Assembly (NCBI GenBank): GCA_949317995.1
Contig: OX439041.1
Location: 43,075,269-43,139,268, forward strand
Direction of reading: 5' to 3'
Origin: Acholoe squamosa
Lineage: Eukaryota; Annelida; Polychaeta; Phyllodocida; Polynoidae
DNA length: 64,000 nt
The first letter of the stretch is position 1. Every line of letters starts with the position of its first letter. The translations under genes were made by a program, and so were the position numbers. Positions 39,820 through 53,059 of the stretch are shown piece after piece. The notes under the pieces are model-generated. The model was not told the origin of the DNA. It searched no databases and was given only the letters and a program-made list of their open reading frames with translations.

Positions 39820-40330
39820 GAACCCCCAGATTTAGGTCATGGTGCGAAGAACGACCCTCCTGTAGAGGGTCGCGTTGATTGGCTAGCCGGTGCATGTATT
39901 CATAAAGTAGCATACCCTGCACTCAGTGCTCAAGTGTACCCAGTGTGTACAGGGTGCTTGGTAGGCTCAGACCAGCATCACCAACTAGACCTGTCACCCA
40001 CTCTCATAGACACACACTGTACTATGTCATACAAAGTTATATAAAATGTTGAAACCATATTTCTCTGACTCTTGTTGTCTCTTCATCAATGTCATCGGGA
40101 ATCATTAAAATGAATCTCTCGACCTGACATTCTGGTGGAGAACCTTCAAGACCCCAGTCCTTTCAAAAAGAACTCTTATAAACCTTGACCATGGGAGACT
40201 GGATCATCAACACCGGAGGAGACACAGGAGGAACAGCAGCACCACTACCCACTCACCACCAGTCTGGTAGTGGAGCCAGACACCATGGCTGTGTATACAG
40301 TTCACCATAGAGGCACTATCACTCAGTTAA
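39820..40330 (+). mobile_element. Possible LTR and leader of a second retroelement
   Basis: CTCTCGACCTGACA followed by TTCTGGTGGAGAACC (about 40118-40146) looks like an LTR end in CA followed by the leader of many animal Ty3/gypsy elements. TATATAAAATG (about 40037) could be its TATA box. A short ORF starts at 40192 (MGDWIINTGGDTGG) but stops quickly. No second LTR was found. Confidence 0.3.
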
Positions 40331-40619
40331 GTAGACCTTTACATCTATATTGCTACTAACATGCATGATTTTATTTCAGGATTCAGAGTTTTATGTCATT
40401 AGAGGGTCATTTTCCCAGATAGGCATGAATGTACTTAGGTATAGTTAGTTCAGTGTTTAGAATGGACTACCATCTAGTAGGCTAGTTAGGTATAAAGCAG
40501 TATTAACCCATTTAACACAGAATTCTGGACATTCAGAGGTAGGAACAATGGATTATGTCACTGAATTCAAAAAGGCCTTTGGGGAAAAAGATTATGAAAT
40601 CAACACATTTGATTGTTTG

Positions 40620-41130
40620 GTTTGGTTGATTTTACGTCCACTAATAGTACTTAAAAGTTAGCAGACATTTCCGTGGTTCGCGGACAACAAGTCCTTTCTT
40701 TTCTTTTTGGACAGGTTTTTAAAAGCTGCTTGTCCAAACAGCTAGACAGGTATTTATATGCTGCTTGCCCGGCACAGCAGTGATCGAATCTATGAATGAC
40801 CGAATGTATGAGATTTTTGTTAGTTTGTTTAGTTTTACGTCTGGGGGCCATCGAGGAACTCAGACATTCAAGAATTTTAAACTATTCAATAGTAATGGTA
40901 GGCTGTGGGCCTACCTCGGGTTTGCGCATATGAGTGGATGGGTGTGTGTGCGTGCGTGCATATATTTATGAGTCTGCTTGTAGCAGTGGGACACGGCTCG
41001 TAGCGGTGAAATACCACTTGTGGCTCAGGGCCCCTCTTTATCGTGCTGCCTCAAGCAGGTAACATGTCACAAACTGTAGACACATCACCCGGTCTGTCAC
41101 ATTATCCTGACACCGACGGACCAGCCATTT
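40620..41130. repeat. Mosaic of SINE-like and LINE-3'UTR fragments
   Basis: TTTTACGTC and GGACAGGTATTTATATGCTG blocks match 3959-4100. 40920-41110 (GTAGCAGTGGGACACGGCTC, CTTTATCGTGCTGCCTCAA) matches the 3' part of the LINE at 23650-23850. Confidence 0.7.
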
Positions 41131-44100
41131 ATGAATGAGGGTTGAGGCTTTAGGGAGGGTTGAGGGGGAAAGCTCTTATAGATGCTAGTGTAGGGGCTCA
41201 TAGATCGTGATATAGTGTGAGCGTCTTCCTTGAAAGGGCGTTTCGAGCGGTGTGCCCATCACCGGCAGTCACTAGAGGTCCTCACGACCCCTGGTGGCTG
41301 CGGGGTGGTGGCAGCACTGTTCGCCTCGCTCCACCTCCTACCTCGGGCCGGGGAAGGCGTTAGTCTGGCTCTGCCTGCCAACGGAGTCTGACCACTTTCC
41401 ACCGAGCTTAATATCACCTTAAGCATACAACTTTGAGGTAGATGTAAAACATACACCGAAATAAATATGTGCCAGTTGCACTAACCCGAGATACCTTGTC
41501 TGGTTTACTTCTAGCCATTCAAGCTATACATTTGAACCACTACACTAGCAATAGGTTTCTGACATCACTTCTCAATTCAGACAATGCAGAACTCACACTT
41601 AGGAATACATGTGAACTCTTCGATTACTTTGAGTTATCAACGTACAAATGTTGAATTCAAGGAATTCTTCCCTTTATTAAGCAATTTATTTTGGGATATA
41701 TTCTATTTTAATCTAGTCATTGATGAACACATAGAACGTGCACTAAAGGTATATGTAAAGCACGCTATGTGCTGTTTCCTGAGAGCGTCAGAATGCTTCT
41801 GTCGAAGTCACAAAGAGTTCTTTCAAAGGAAATTGGTACAAAGAGTCAACTCCAAGGTAGACAGAATAGACGACACAAAATATCTATGTAGTACAGATAG
41901 AAACAATGAGTTGCTCATGGCCCAAACTACAAACAGTGACAAACCCCCGATCTCTGCCACAAGTGAATGTGATACTGATAGGACCAGTGAGTTACTCCAA
42001 TCCCTATCTCCAAACAGAAAAGTACACAGTCTCTGCCCCAATAGCAGTAGAACCTGTATCCACCCAAACCACAAGCAGTGGCCCATCTGCGGTCTCTGAC
42101 CCGGGCCAGGAATTGGATGAGTCCAGATCTGTTTCATCTGTTTCTGGGAGTGAGTCTGAGAGTATGATTGGGTCTGAATCTCAATCAGAGGGCTCTGAGT
42201 CTGAGGGTGCATTTTAGTCTGATTCTGAATCTGATCCTGAGTTCATACCCAGCTGGTTATTGGATTATAGACTGATAATGAGTATGAGGAAGTTGAAGGA
42301 GAGTCCCAGCAGGTGGTGCAGTTGGTCTGTTAAGCCCATACTTGTTGAAACAGCACCAAGCCAAAAGCCCTTCCACCCAATACCAGTACCTCTGTCCTTA
42401 AGACCTACAGTTGGATCCACTTCGAAAACAGCCTTTGGGCCCACAAACAGAATTAGTGGACCAAAATCCATCAGGCCCACAGACTTGGCATACCAGCAGT
42501 CCCTAGGCCCATAAACTAATCCATTGCACCAGCAAAATGTAGACCCACAGATAGAACAACCCCTAGATCCACAGATAGAATCATTGTACTATGATTCTAT
42601 AGAGCCACCATTCCCACAATTAGAACCACCATGCCAAATGTCTGTAGACCCCGGATTTGAGTCAATGTAACTTGAGTCCCCAGACCTACAAGTAGAAAGG
42701 TATCAAGAGTCTGTAGACCCAGAACTAGAACTAGTGCACATTCCCAGGACCAAAGCCAAAGCCTCAAAACAAGGCAATAGAAAATGCCTTACATCTACAA
42801 CTAGAACCCAAACCTCCACATCCCTATACAGAGAATGCTCCCAGCTTTGTGGAGATCAACCCCACAAAGTGGACATAAAATCCACAGAAAAGGTAGTCAG
42901 AATCTATAATACAAGCCCAAATTCGGTCAAACCGTGAGGCCATGATGTTTACTGAGGAAAGCAGTTTTAAAAACATCCTGGATTACAAATTGTATTTCAA
43001 GGGCTTTGTGCATTGTGAACATTTGGATATACATTGAGGAAAGTGTTGGTGGAAGCATTGGACCTGACAGTTAGTACTTCTGCAGGGGAATGGGCACTCT
43101 GCCAGATTGGCTGACCAAACAGACTACAACAGACACACTTGGTCTCTGAGGATCCCTCAGACTGTCTACGGAGTATGCTTGTCTTGTAATCACTCAATTA
43201 CACTCATTCAAAAAACATTATGTTGGCAAAGTAAATATTTCTTCTTTCCTGTGGTAGCGAAGTCAGTCCAAAATGTAAACCTCAACAGAAAAATGCAATT
43301 AAAAGCTTTTTAAATCAAGTTGATACGCCCATTAGAAGCATTTTTATATCACTTTGAAATTTGGAAATATGAAATACATTCTGCCATTCCTCGCTCTGTA
43401 TATTTGTTCAAAACTTTAGATAAGCCCGGCCATTAGACATGTACTGGGCGTGCGGGATTTTGACACAGCTGTACATAATTACTGATAGGTTTTTACTGTA
43501 TGGGTCGATTTACTAACCAATTACACCTCCTTGAAGCTGATTATTAGGAGATTTACATATCCGTGTATGATTTAATTGCTAGCTATAAAAGTATTTCTAA
43601 TTTTGAGTTGAAATATGAACTTTAAATACTACATATGCAAGAGATTTAAAATCCCAGAAAATCACATCCTTATAGCTGTAAAACCTGATAATATTTAGGT
43701 AATTAACATATTGTAGAATAGCCCTGTAGGTTCTGTTAGCTTCTGTAACAAATATTTATTCCAGAAAATTGGTTCAAAGTTGAACAAGTTTGTGAAACCG
43801 TCCTGCGATTAATAATTACTGAAAATCTATCAAAATCCCATCAAAATGTAGGTCAATGTTTCAATTAGATCTACAAGTATATAATATTGTTCTTCATGTA
43901 ACTTTTACTATAAAGGGCAATATCCTGTATTTCTGCAATATGTGCATGGCCACTCATGTGGCTCGAACAGGGTGGAGTGACAGAATCACCAAATTCATTC
44001 AAATGTTTACTCTCTGAAGCAGTAGAAAAAATAGGAAATAAAGCAAAATATTATGCCAGTGAGATAGAGCTATGTTTTCCCTTTAATTTGATATTATATT

Positions 44101-46426
44101 GAAGTAAATCTACCCAGTAGAACCCCCAGAATCAGTATTTTACCAACACATGTTTACCACTGTGTAGGTATGTGAACGTCGGCACCACTACGAGCATGGA
44201 TATGTGTCACTACATTCTGTGACGCTTTTTAGGGGGTGTACACATGTAGCTCTCAGTTATTAGGCTATAATTATGGTTTAAGTTGATGCATCAATTCACT
44301 TTAAAATTCTGATATTATGTACATAAGATTCTCTGTGCTGTCATTACCTTAATTTCAAGGAGGTATTGGTAGTTAATTAATTACAGCTTAATTAAGATGA
44401 ACATCAACTTCTACTGATAACCTTTACCTCATGGCAAGTAAGAGGAGCATTCAAAATATCATAAGGAGTTGAATTAAACACTTAAGATGATGTATGTCAA
44501 GTTTGAAGAAGATTGAACAGTGCGCACATACCTATCTAAGCTCCTCAGATTTTCTCATTGATTAATTTCTAAGGTTTTTTTCAAACTTTTTTTCTTAAAA
44601 AATTCATAATTTCTGTTGTATACATCATAGAGACACAGAAAAAGTTGCAAAATGTCTGCAAGAATAAGAGCTTTCAGAAAATATATAGTTTAGGGTAATA
44701 GAAACGAGTTAAAATAGATGTGGTCACAGACCATCTCTCTTTGTAAAGTTTAAAATTATGACAAAAATCTGCCCAACCTTGTCTCATGAAAGGTCCCCTC
44801 ACAGCCTCAAATATTACTTGATTTCAAAAATTCCAAAAGCCTTATATTTCTCACATGCCCCTTAATACAGCTAGGGTAAAGCCAAATATGTAATAATGAC
44901 TTTTAATTTTTCATTCACATACCTACACCGTGACAGATATGGGGAGCGGGCAGCCAAATTTGGCTCGCTTCGCTACCTGTGGTATAATTTTCGATTGGAT
45001 GGTGCAAAATCTAATTTTCGGTAGTCACAGTCTGATACCCTAATGCCACTACGTTTTAGTCTGTGAGTTGGGCGCCGATCCAACTAATTTTCGGGTGCCC
45101 ATCCCTACACTGACACATACGCTCAAAATTTCGTTGCAGGTCCCAATACAGACGTCTTCAAACAGTCAAATAACCTTGACCTAGCTGCTATGCAAAGATA
45201 AATTGTGGTCTTCCGATGAAATGATACAACGAGAAACAAAATCATAAAACTGGAAAACCAAATCATGTGAGTCGTCACTATCCGATCGTCAGTCGTGTTT
45301 GTCCTGAACCTGGCAGAGTTGCACGGTAGAGTCCGTGTTTCCCGGATAGGCGCGAACATCAACTTACACAACATGTAAAACTTTAACATGAGAATACGGA
45401 TCAATTTACCTGTAAACAGCCACTGTTTTCGGGAAGAGACTTGGAAATCCGTGAGTTTCGTTTACGGCCTACCAGGTTGCTGAAGTCTTCTGAGTGGCCT
45501 TCTGAGTTATTGCCCTGTGCGGCGCAAGCGCAGTGACCTATACCGGATTGCTGGTAACCAGCGACTGCACCCATTTGTTATAAAGGACGCCGCAACAAGC
45601 GATGCGATGCAACACTCTTCCAGCAGATGTCCCAGTGACCGCCACACCACACCACGCCACGCCGCAGGAAAGCCAAGTGCTTGGAGATAGATTTTCTACA
45701 CTGGTCCCCACAGCTACACTGGTCCCCACAGCTATTGGGTGTCATCTCGGGGGGCCCAGTGTATAGATTTTCGCTCTACCTTATGTTTAATGTCTTGTAA
45801 CTCTGTCCAGGTATTAGTGACAGTGCCACCAGTGGTGGTGTCATATACCGACAGCCATTGAATGTGCATTAAAATTATTACATATATATTTGAGAACTTA
45901 AGAAATAGTGTTAGCAGATGACTGCACTGTCAGTCTGTTTGGCTTTGTGGGCGATATTTGAGGAGGCTAGAACAGAGTCAAGATGGTTGGTAACACAATT
46001 GTCAAAGTTTCAGTGCAGACACCTATTCAACTGTACAGGCACTTGCTGAAAACAGTTCGGAAACTTCCTGCGTCTTCCCAAGACTACTACAAACACCACG
46101 TCAGACAGGTCTGACGTTTTATAATAACATTCCTAAGACTGAGTCAGTGAGTGCTTTGAATTTGACTTTGACATTGTCGCAAGTTGTCATTCATACTCCC
46201 AACTTGGAGTCACAAGTGCTAGGTAGTTGCACAACAACCATAAAGTGCAACAGCCTGAACAGGCAATTGGACCGATTATTCCTTGGTTGAATAGGCATTT
46301 GAAGTGAGTTTTGTCCGCACTTTGTCCATATTGTTGTCCTGCCTAAAAATGCCTCTTCTGTCCTGTCACCTGTGCCGTGGGTGGAGAAGGCTGGGGTGGG
46401 CATGATGGGTGGACAAATCCTCAGTA
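41131..46426. other. Intergenic sequence with broken low-complexity frames, no recognised gene
   Basis: Open frames at 41584-42099, 41906-42217 and 42260-42514 are rich in Ser/Glu/Pro and match no family I know. They could be a ruined retroelement gag following the putative leader at 40132. 43320-46426 is AT-rich and shows no exon or element I can support. Confidence 0.35.
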
Positions 46427-46557
46427 CCGTAAAACGGGGATACTTTGGCCCACTTTTTGGATATCTTCGAAAAAAAAAAAAATAGCATGATAGGAGTGCA
46501 ATTATTGGAGAAATAACTATTATTAGTTTGAGTTTTAGTCAATATCTTTCAGATGTA

Positions 46558-48722
46558 CCGTAAAGCGGGGCTATTTTGGCCAGTTTTTGTGGTTTTCTTT
46601 GGATATTTGCTCCAATTTATCACTGCATGTTTGCAATATATTATGATTTTACTATAAGAACTAATCTAAATGCTTGCATTAAGAGTGAAATTGTATTTAA
46701 AATCGTTCAAATTGTGCTATTTTTTCGTGAAAAAAGGCCTGGCCAAAATAGCCCCCTACATAGGGGCTATTTTGGCTGCCTGGGTAGCCATATTTGACCA
46801 TAAGTAGGTATGTCACTAAAATTGAAAAGCTGTCTGATCACTTAGCTTTTAGCACAGCCTTTAGAGACACATGTTAGTAATAATATGCTTTTGGAATTTT
46901 TCATTTAAAGTGAAAATTGATGAAGTTATGGTGGTTTTCATGATCGAAAGTGGGCATTTTTTCGTCATCATTTTAAACTGTACAAAGAAGCTACTTATAT
47001 GCGCGCATATAAGTGGTGATAAATGGGCAGTAGCAGTTCCCAATGTATTACCAGATGTCACCACTTCCATTCAGGTGTTATGTAACAGGTTCCTTCACTG
47101 GTGGCCTTTGTAGTCGGCCATATTGCCTAGCCCCAGGAAGTACCACCGGTCTCACATTGGAGATTTTTTTCTTTCTTACTTAGGCCTGGTTATGTATGTT
47201 TATTGGCCAGGTCCAATAAAATATTCGCCCAAACTAGATTGGAGTTGTCATACGTCTATTTATAAGGAACAAGTGTGACCTTTCCATGATTTTAGTCTGA
47301 TTTTTAAACTTGCTGTATCATGGAAAAGCTTACATCCACTGAAAGCCTGGAACTTTGCCATCACAATGCAGTTCATCCCAGGTCATTCTGACCAAAAGAA
47401 GTGGAAATATCAATTTTTAAAGATAAAAAGTTAGTAAAATCGCTTAATTTGGGCAAAAATTATCAATTACAAACTTCTGCTGATCCTAGAAAACTATGTG
47501 CTCAACGATATATTTTCTTCATATTTGGCAGAGATGATGCTAGGACCATATACTAGTACTACCTCTTCTAAATGTTTTTGAATGACTTCCTATACTCCTT
47601 CATGTATTTGATCAGGGGGTATTGATTACATTGACCTAATTAAGGTGACAATTAACTAATTAGAGTTGTGAAAAAATCAAACACTAAATTGAAGGAAATT
47701 TTGTGTACTTGGGGTACAAATTCTCAGGCAGTTAAACTCTCTAATATTTCCCATAGTTATAAGCTGATCACTGAGACCTGTCCCTGCACAAACCTTCCAA
47801 GCCTGGCACAGTTTTCCAAGACGCAGTCCAGGCTCATATCAGCCCCAACGCTGACATACCTACCATACGCCATGTGCAAATTCTTTTTTTATTATGGCCT
47901 ATTGGTTGGAAAAATGACATTATAGGGATACTCAAGCATGCTTAAGATCATTTAAAAGTGATTTTGAGCTTCCCAGAGGCTATGACATACTTTATTCCAT
48001 CGGCATCTTTTGAGGTGAGATCCGGGGGTGAAATATGCACAGAATTCACCAATAGCAGATATATTTGGCAGTTCCTACCACAAAATTGAATCATATTTAA
48101 GGTCATGACATTTCGGTCACCTCTTATTTCACTTTTTCATTCACAAATCTTCACCAAACATCTGATTTCCTATGTGAAATTAGCTGGAGAATTTGATTTT
48201 GGTAGTTGTTCCTATGTAAAATGATTTTTTAACTCCACTTATAAAGGAAATCATGTGACCAATATTTGTAAGGTGCTATACCGGCCGAAATAGTCCTGAA
48301 TTACCTAAAATTGATCATTTTTTTCAGTAAATTCCTAATATTTTCAGCAAAATCCAAATATTGTATATTTTTTCATTATTATATCTTAGAATATGACTTT
48401 ATATGGAACTTATACATATTTGAGTCATTTCTACTCATTATTTCATGACCATCTGTGATAAAGTTCAAGGTATGATGAATTTTTTCATAAGCTTGAGGTC
48501 ATGTGACCTCAAAATGGCCGCATGCTCAGATATGCACCCCAAAGCCGATTTTTCTCCAAAGCATCAAAATGCAATCTTAGATGCATAAATATATATCAAA
48601 ACTATATATCCAGTTATTTTCATCTCTACTTCTTAATTTTTCATCTTTAAGTGAAATGTGAACACTTTTTTGGAGGGTGGCCAAAATAGCCCCCACAGGC
48701 CAAAATAGCCCCGTTTTACGGG
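46558..48722. mobile_element. CCGTAAAACGGGGCTATTTTGGCC TIR element
   Basis: 2.16 kb between inverted ends CCGTAAAGCGGGGCTATTTT / AAAATAGCCCCGTTTTACGG(G), with TA outside both. Subterminal GGCCAAAATAGCCCC is repeated on both arms. No ORF over about 85 codons, so nonautonomous. A related end (CCGTAAAACGGGGATACTTT) begins at 46427 just outside, with a possible mate GGCCAAAGTAACCCCAATTT near 50325, suggesting nesting. Confidence 0.75.
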
Positions 48723-48865
48723 TATGTGTAATTTTAAAATTTTGTGTCCAGCAAGTTCTAGATTTACATCGAAATAGGTTGGGGCAAAGTTACCCTTACT
48801 TTGGGGCAACATTGGCCCACTAGGGATTCCCTATAGACTCTTAGGGCCCTAGACCCCTAAAATCG

Positions 48866-49030
48866 ACATGGTGACATGGGCATTTTTGGAGCTTAGTGAC
48901 ATGGGACATTGGCACTTTCTTAAAATCAACATGGGGACATGAGCTTTTCTTAAAATCGACACAGTGACATGGACATTTCTTAAAATCGACACAGTGACAT
49001 GATCATTTCTTAAAATCGACATGGGACATT
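48866..49030. repeat. ~36-bp minisatellite
   Basis: About four to five units of TTTCTTAAAATCGACACAGT followed by GACATGGACA. Confidence 0.8.
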
Positions 49031-49379
49031 GGAGACCGCCCATCAAGGGCCCCACTCTTCTCCGGTTGCAAATCCCGGCCCTTATCTCGTGGATTCACGC
49101 TGCCCACAGTCAGGTTCCCAGTATTTTCCCCTCTTTGTGATGTTTACTTTCCACTCATGTAGCTCAATAAATGTTCAAATCTCAGCATTGGCTCATGTAT
49201 AACTACTTAAAGTCGTCATCCTTCATCAAAATATATAAAGATGTAAACTGAGAAATGTATTGGTAATTTGTTAGAGGCCATAGAATTAAACATCACAAGG
49301 AAGAGAAAATGCATGGAACCTGACTGAGAGCTGCGTCAATCCACGAGATATGGCAACCGGTGGAGAGTATGGTAGTATA

Positions 49380-50099
49380 GGGTAGATTGACCTTGAGTCG
49401 TCCATGTACCTTAAGTCGGCCACTTGGCATGTATTTACTGCCAAATTGAAAGTATCAATGACCACCTAAGAGGATTTTAAACTATTTTCCTTGTTAAAAG
49501 GAGGGGAGATGCAGCAACTCCTATCTTATTATCCACTTTAGCAATTTGGGTCTATCACCTACAGGCTGTCAATAATAGCATGTTTGGGATGATTTCAATG
49601 CAATTAGAGATGGGTTTCTCATGATTTGCAAGCCACTTATATTGAAGTTCAAGCAGTAAATGTGGACAACCTTGCAGTTATGTCTTAGTAGTCAAGGAAT
49701 AGGGTTAACCTTATATAGATATTGTATATGCATTACATTCACACCCTGTCACTTACCAGTAAACTGAAAATCTGCCCTATCCTAGCACAAATACACAAAA
49801 TACACTCTCCTACCCAGTGTTTGATTATTGATAAGGTGTGGCCGACTCATGGACCTGGTGGTCAACTCATGGTACTGGTGTTGATACACAGACAACACTT
49901 AGAAAAGGAAGGCTTATAAGCTCTTATGGACAGGAGTATAAGAGCTCTAACTTTATTTGTTGGAAAGACAAACACTTCAGGATAATTTTCATAACCATTT
50001 TCTGATACCCCCTCCAAGTTAGCCTCCTATAGCACAGATCCTAGAAAAGGTCAGAGGTTGCACAGGGGTCCAAGTGGACGACTCATGGTCACTTTACCC
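49380..50099. mobile_element. GGGTAGATTGACC TIR element
   Basis: 720 bp with imperfect inverted ends GGGTAGATTGACCTTGAGTC / GACTCATGGTCACTTTACCC and TA on both sides (49378-49379, 50100-50101). No coding region; likely a Tc1/mariner-type nonautonomous element. Confidence 0.65.
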
Positions 50100-50507
50100 T
50101 ATTTCTTATTTTTTCACAACCAAATATTGGGTCAAAGTTACCCCTAAAAACTTTGTCAATATAAAAAGCATTCTTAGAAAGTATCCAATTCAGGTATTTT
50201 TCATCAAAGGTGAACAAAACTCATGGATACAGTCTAAAATACAGCATGTAACAAAAATTGTGACAAATATGACTATTTTGACTAAAATGACGCTTTTAGT
50301 AGTGGCAGGCCAAAGTTACCCCCAAGGGCCAAAGTAACCCCAATTTTTTTTAAGAGAAATTATAATTTTACAGAAAATGTGATATGATAAAATCCTTCTT
50401 GGGCTAAATGAATATAGTACACTTGATTTGAGATGCCTTTGGATTGATTAATTGTTGGTTAAAACCACCAGACTCATTTTTTAATATTACCTGTGGCTTC
50501 GCCACTA

Positions 50508-50650
50508 CCATAATCTCTCGCGTAGAAGGCGCAGCCCGCGTAGAAGGCGCACCCCCAACTCAGGGAAGGCTAGGTCACCTAGAAGGCACACCTATCTCCC
50601 CTGTACGGGTATTTTGAAAAACCCGCGTACAAGGCGCCCCCCCAACTCAG
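50508..50650. mobile_element. CCATAATCTCTCGCG MITE, truncated 'GAAGGCGC' subfamily
   Basis: Starts after TA with CCATAATCTCTCGCGTAGAA and repeats AGAAGGCGCACCCCCAACTC; right end lost. Same subfamily as 27592-27834. 50651-51100 has no feature. Confidence 0.7.
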
Positions 50651-51099
50651 GATGTAGTTGGGGATAGCCTTAGTTAAGGTTAGCATCAGGTTGGGTATGA
50701 TGCTGAACATATATTTTTTTTTAATGCCACAAATGAGGTGTGACTAGAAGTAGAACTTGTCTCTAACATTGTATCATCAGTTCTTTTGATTTCTTTTCCT
50801 ACATTCATGTACTCTATCAATGCTGTAGCATGTTAGAGAATGAATTTCAATCAAAACATTATCTAAACATAGTTTGAACATCTATTCTTAAGTCAAACAC
50901 ATAGCAAGTGTATATAAATGGTATACTGGCTCCATCTGGTGGAACTTCTAGGAACCATTCCTATTGAATACATGATTAAAAATGATCATGATTAAGGTAC
51001 AGTTTGAGGTAAATTTCAATTGTATACTGTCTTCTGACAGTTTTGACAAATCAACCACATCATGATGACTTATTTACATGATAGAATGAAATCTATATG

Positions 51100-52800
51100 G
51101 TATATGACATTAGTATGTGGGATTAGCAGGCTTGCCAGAATTAGTTGTCAAATTTGGAACATCCTCCTTTAATATCCTAAGTTCAACTGAGACGTCGCAC
51201 AGAGAGATTAGATATCACGATCCCATCCCCAGATTTCGACTGAATGTGAAACTTGAACAAACAATAATTATTCCATGTGCTCCAAAGCAAGGGCTTTCTA
51301 ATGATCCATAACATTAGTATGTGGAACCAGTAGTCTTACTAGAATTAATTGTCAAGTTTGGATCATTCTCCTAATCTTTGGAGTTGGCTGTGCAGCCAGA
51401 CGGAGATAAGGTATATGGATTCCACCCCCAGTTTTGGATTGAATGTGAAATCTGATTAAGATACAATTATTCCGTATTCTCCAAACCAAGGGCTTTTTAA
51501 TGGTATGTAACATTAGTGTATGGGATCAGTGGTTTTGTCAGAATTAATTGTCAAATTGGGATCATTATCTTTATCTTTTGAGTCAGCCGAGGGGTCAGAC
51601 CGAGAGATTCGGTATTAGGCTCCCATCCCTAGATTTCATGGAAATGTAAATCTTCAACAAAGGACAATTATTCCATATGCTCCAAAGCAAGGGCTTTCTA
51701 CTGCTATTGGTATGTGGGACTGGTCTTTTAGCCAGAATTAATTGTCAAATTTGGATCATAATCCTTGACTTTGTAGTCGGCCAAGGGGTCAGACCAAGAG
51801 ATATGGTATCAGGATCCCATCCCTAGATTTCCTTCGAATGTAAAACTTGAACAAAAGACAATTATTAAATATGCTCCAAGACAAGGGCTTTCTAATGCTA
51901 TATGGTATTAGTATGTGGGACTGGTCGTTTGTTCAGAATTAATTGTCAAAGTTGGATCATTCTCCATATCTGTGCAGTCTACTGAAAGGTCAGACCGAGA
52001 GATATGATAGTAGGACCCCATCCATACATTTTTTTTTCTAACATAAAACTTGAATAAAGAACAATTTCCCATATGCTCCAAAGCAAGGTTTTTTAATGGT
52101 ATATAGCACTAGTATGTGTGATCAGTGGTTTTGCCAGAATTAATTGTCAAATTTGGATCATAATCCTTATCTGCGCAGTTAGCTAAGGGGTCAGACTGAG
52201 AGATATGGTATCAGGATCCCATCCCAAGATTTCCTTTGAGCGTAAAACTTAAACAAAACATAATTATTCCATATGCTCCAAAGCAAGGGTTTACTAATGC
52301 TATATAGCATTAGCATGTGGGACTGGTCGTTTAGCCAGAATTGATTGTCAAAGTTGGATCATTCTCCTTATCTGTGGAGTCGGCTGAGTGGTTAGACCGA
52401 GAGATTCAGTATCAGGGTCCCATCCGTGGATTTCATCTGATTTTGAAACCTAGACAATGGACAATTATTCCCAATGCTCCAAATAAAGGACTTTCTTATG
52501 GTATATAGCATTAGTATGTGGGATCAGTGGTTTTGCCAGAAATAATTATCAAATTGGGATCATAATCCTTATCTTTGGAGTCGGCCAAGTGGTCAGAACG
52601 AGAGATTTGATATCAGGATCCCACCCCTAGATTTTGTTCAAATGTAAATCTTGGACAAAGGATAATTATTCCATATGCTCCAAATGAAGGGCTTTTTCAT
52701 GGTATATAGCATTAGTATGTGTGATTAGTAATTTGCCAGAATTAATTGTCAAATTTGTATCATAATCCTTATCTTTGGAGTTGTAGAAATCCTTGATATC
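51100..52800 (+). repeat. ~198-bp satellite, about 8.5 units
   Basis: Each unit has ATAGCATTAGTATGTGGGAT, CCAGAATTAATTGTCAAATT, TGGATCATAATCCTTATCTT, a GAGAGAT.GGTATCAGGATCC block and TCCATATGCTCCAAAGCAAG. Units diverge by roughly 10-25 percent. 52801-53060 contains a C12 tract and no gene. Confidence 0.93.
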
Positions 52801-53059
52801 TGTGTAATCTGAAGATTCTAAAAACTGACATATAGCTGAGTATTTACTGCATACAATAGCATCCCTGTCATCCCAAAAGGACCCCCCCCCCCCACCCTTA
52901 ATCGTTGCCTTCTATCTGCCTATTTAAAGCAAAAGTACCAAAGGGGGTGCCAGACTAAGCACTGCAGTGGTGTGTGCAGCCAAGCATGACACCCCTAATT
53001 TGCATAACACCCGAGACACACATATCACTGGAGTTACCCTGTTGCTACTCTAACTATTC

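Noticed and set aside
41584..42514. Ser/Glu/Pro-rich plus-strand ORFs as a host gene
   Set aside because: Overlapping in different frames, no splice-supported extension, no family match. At most a ruined retroelement frame.
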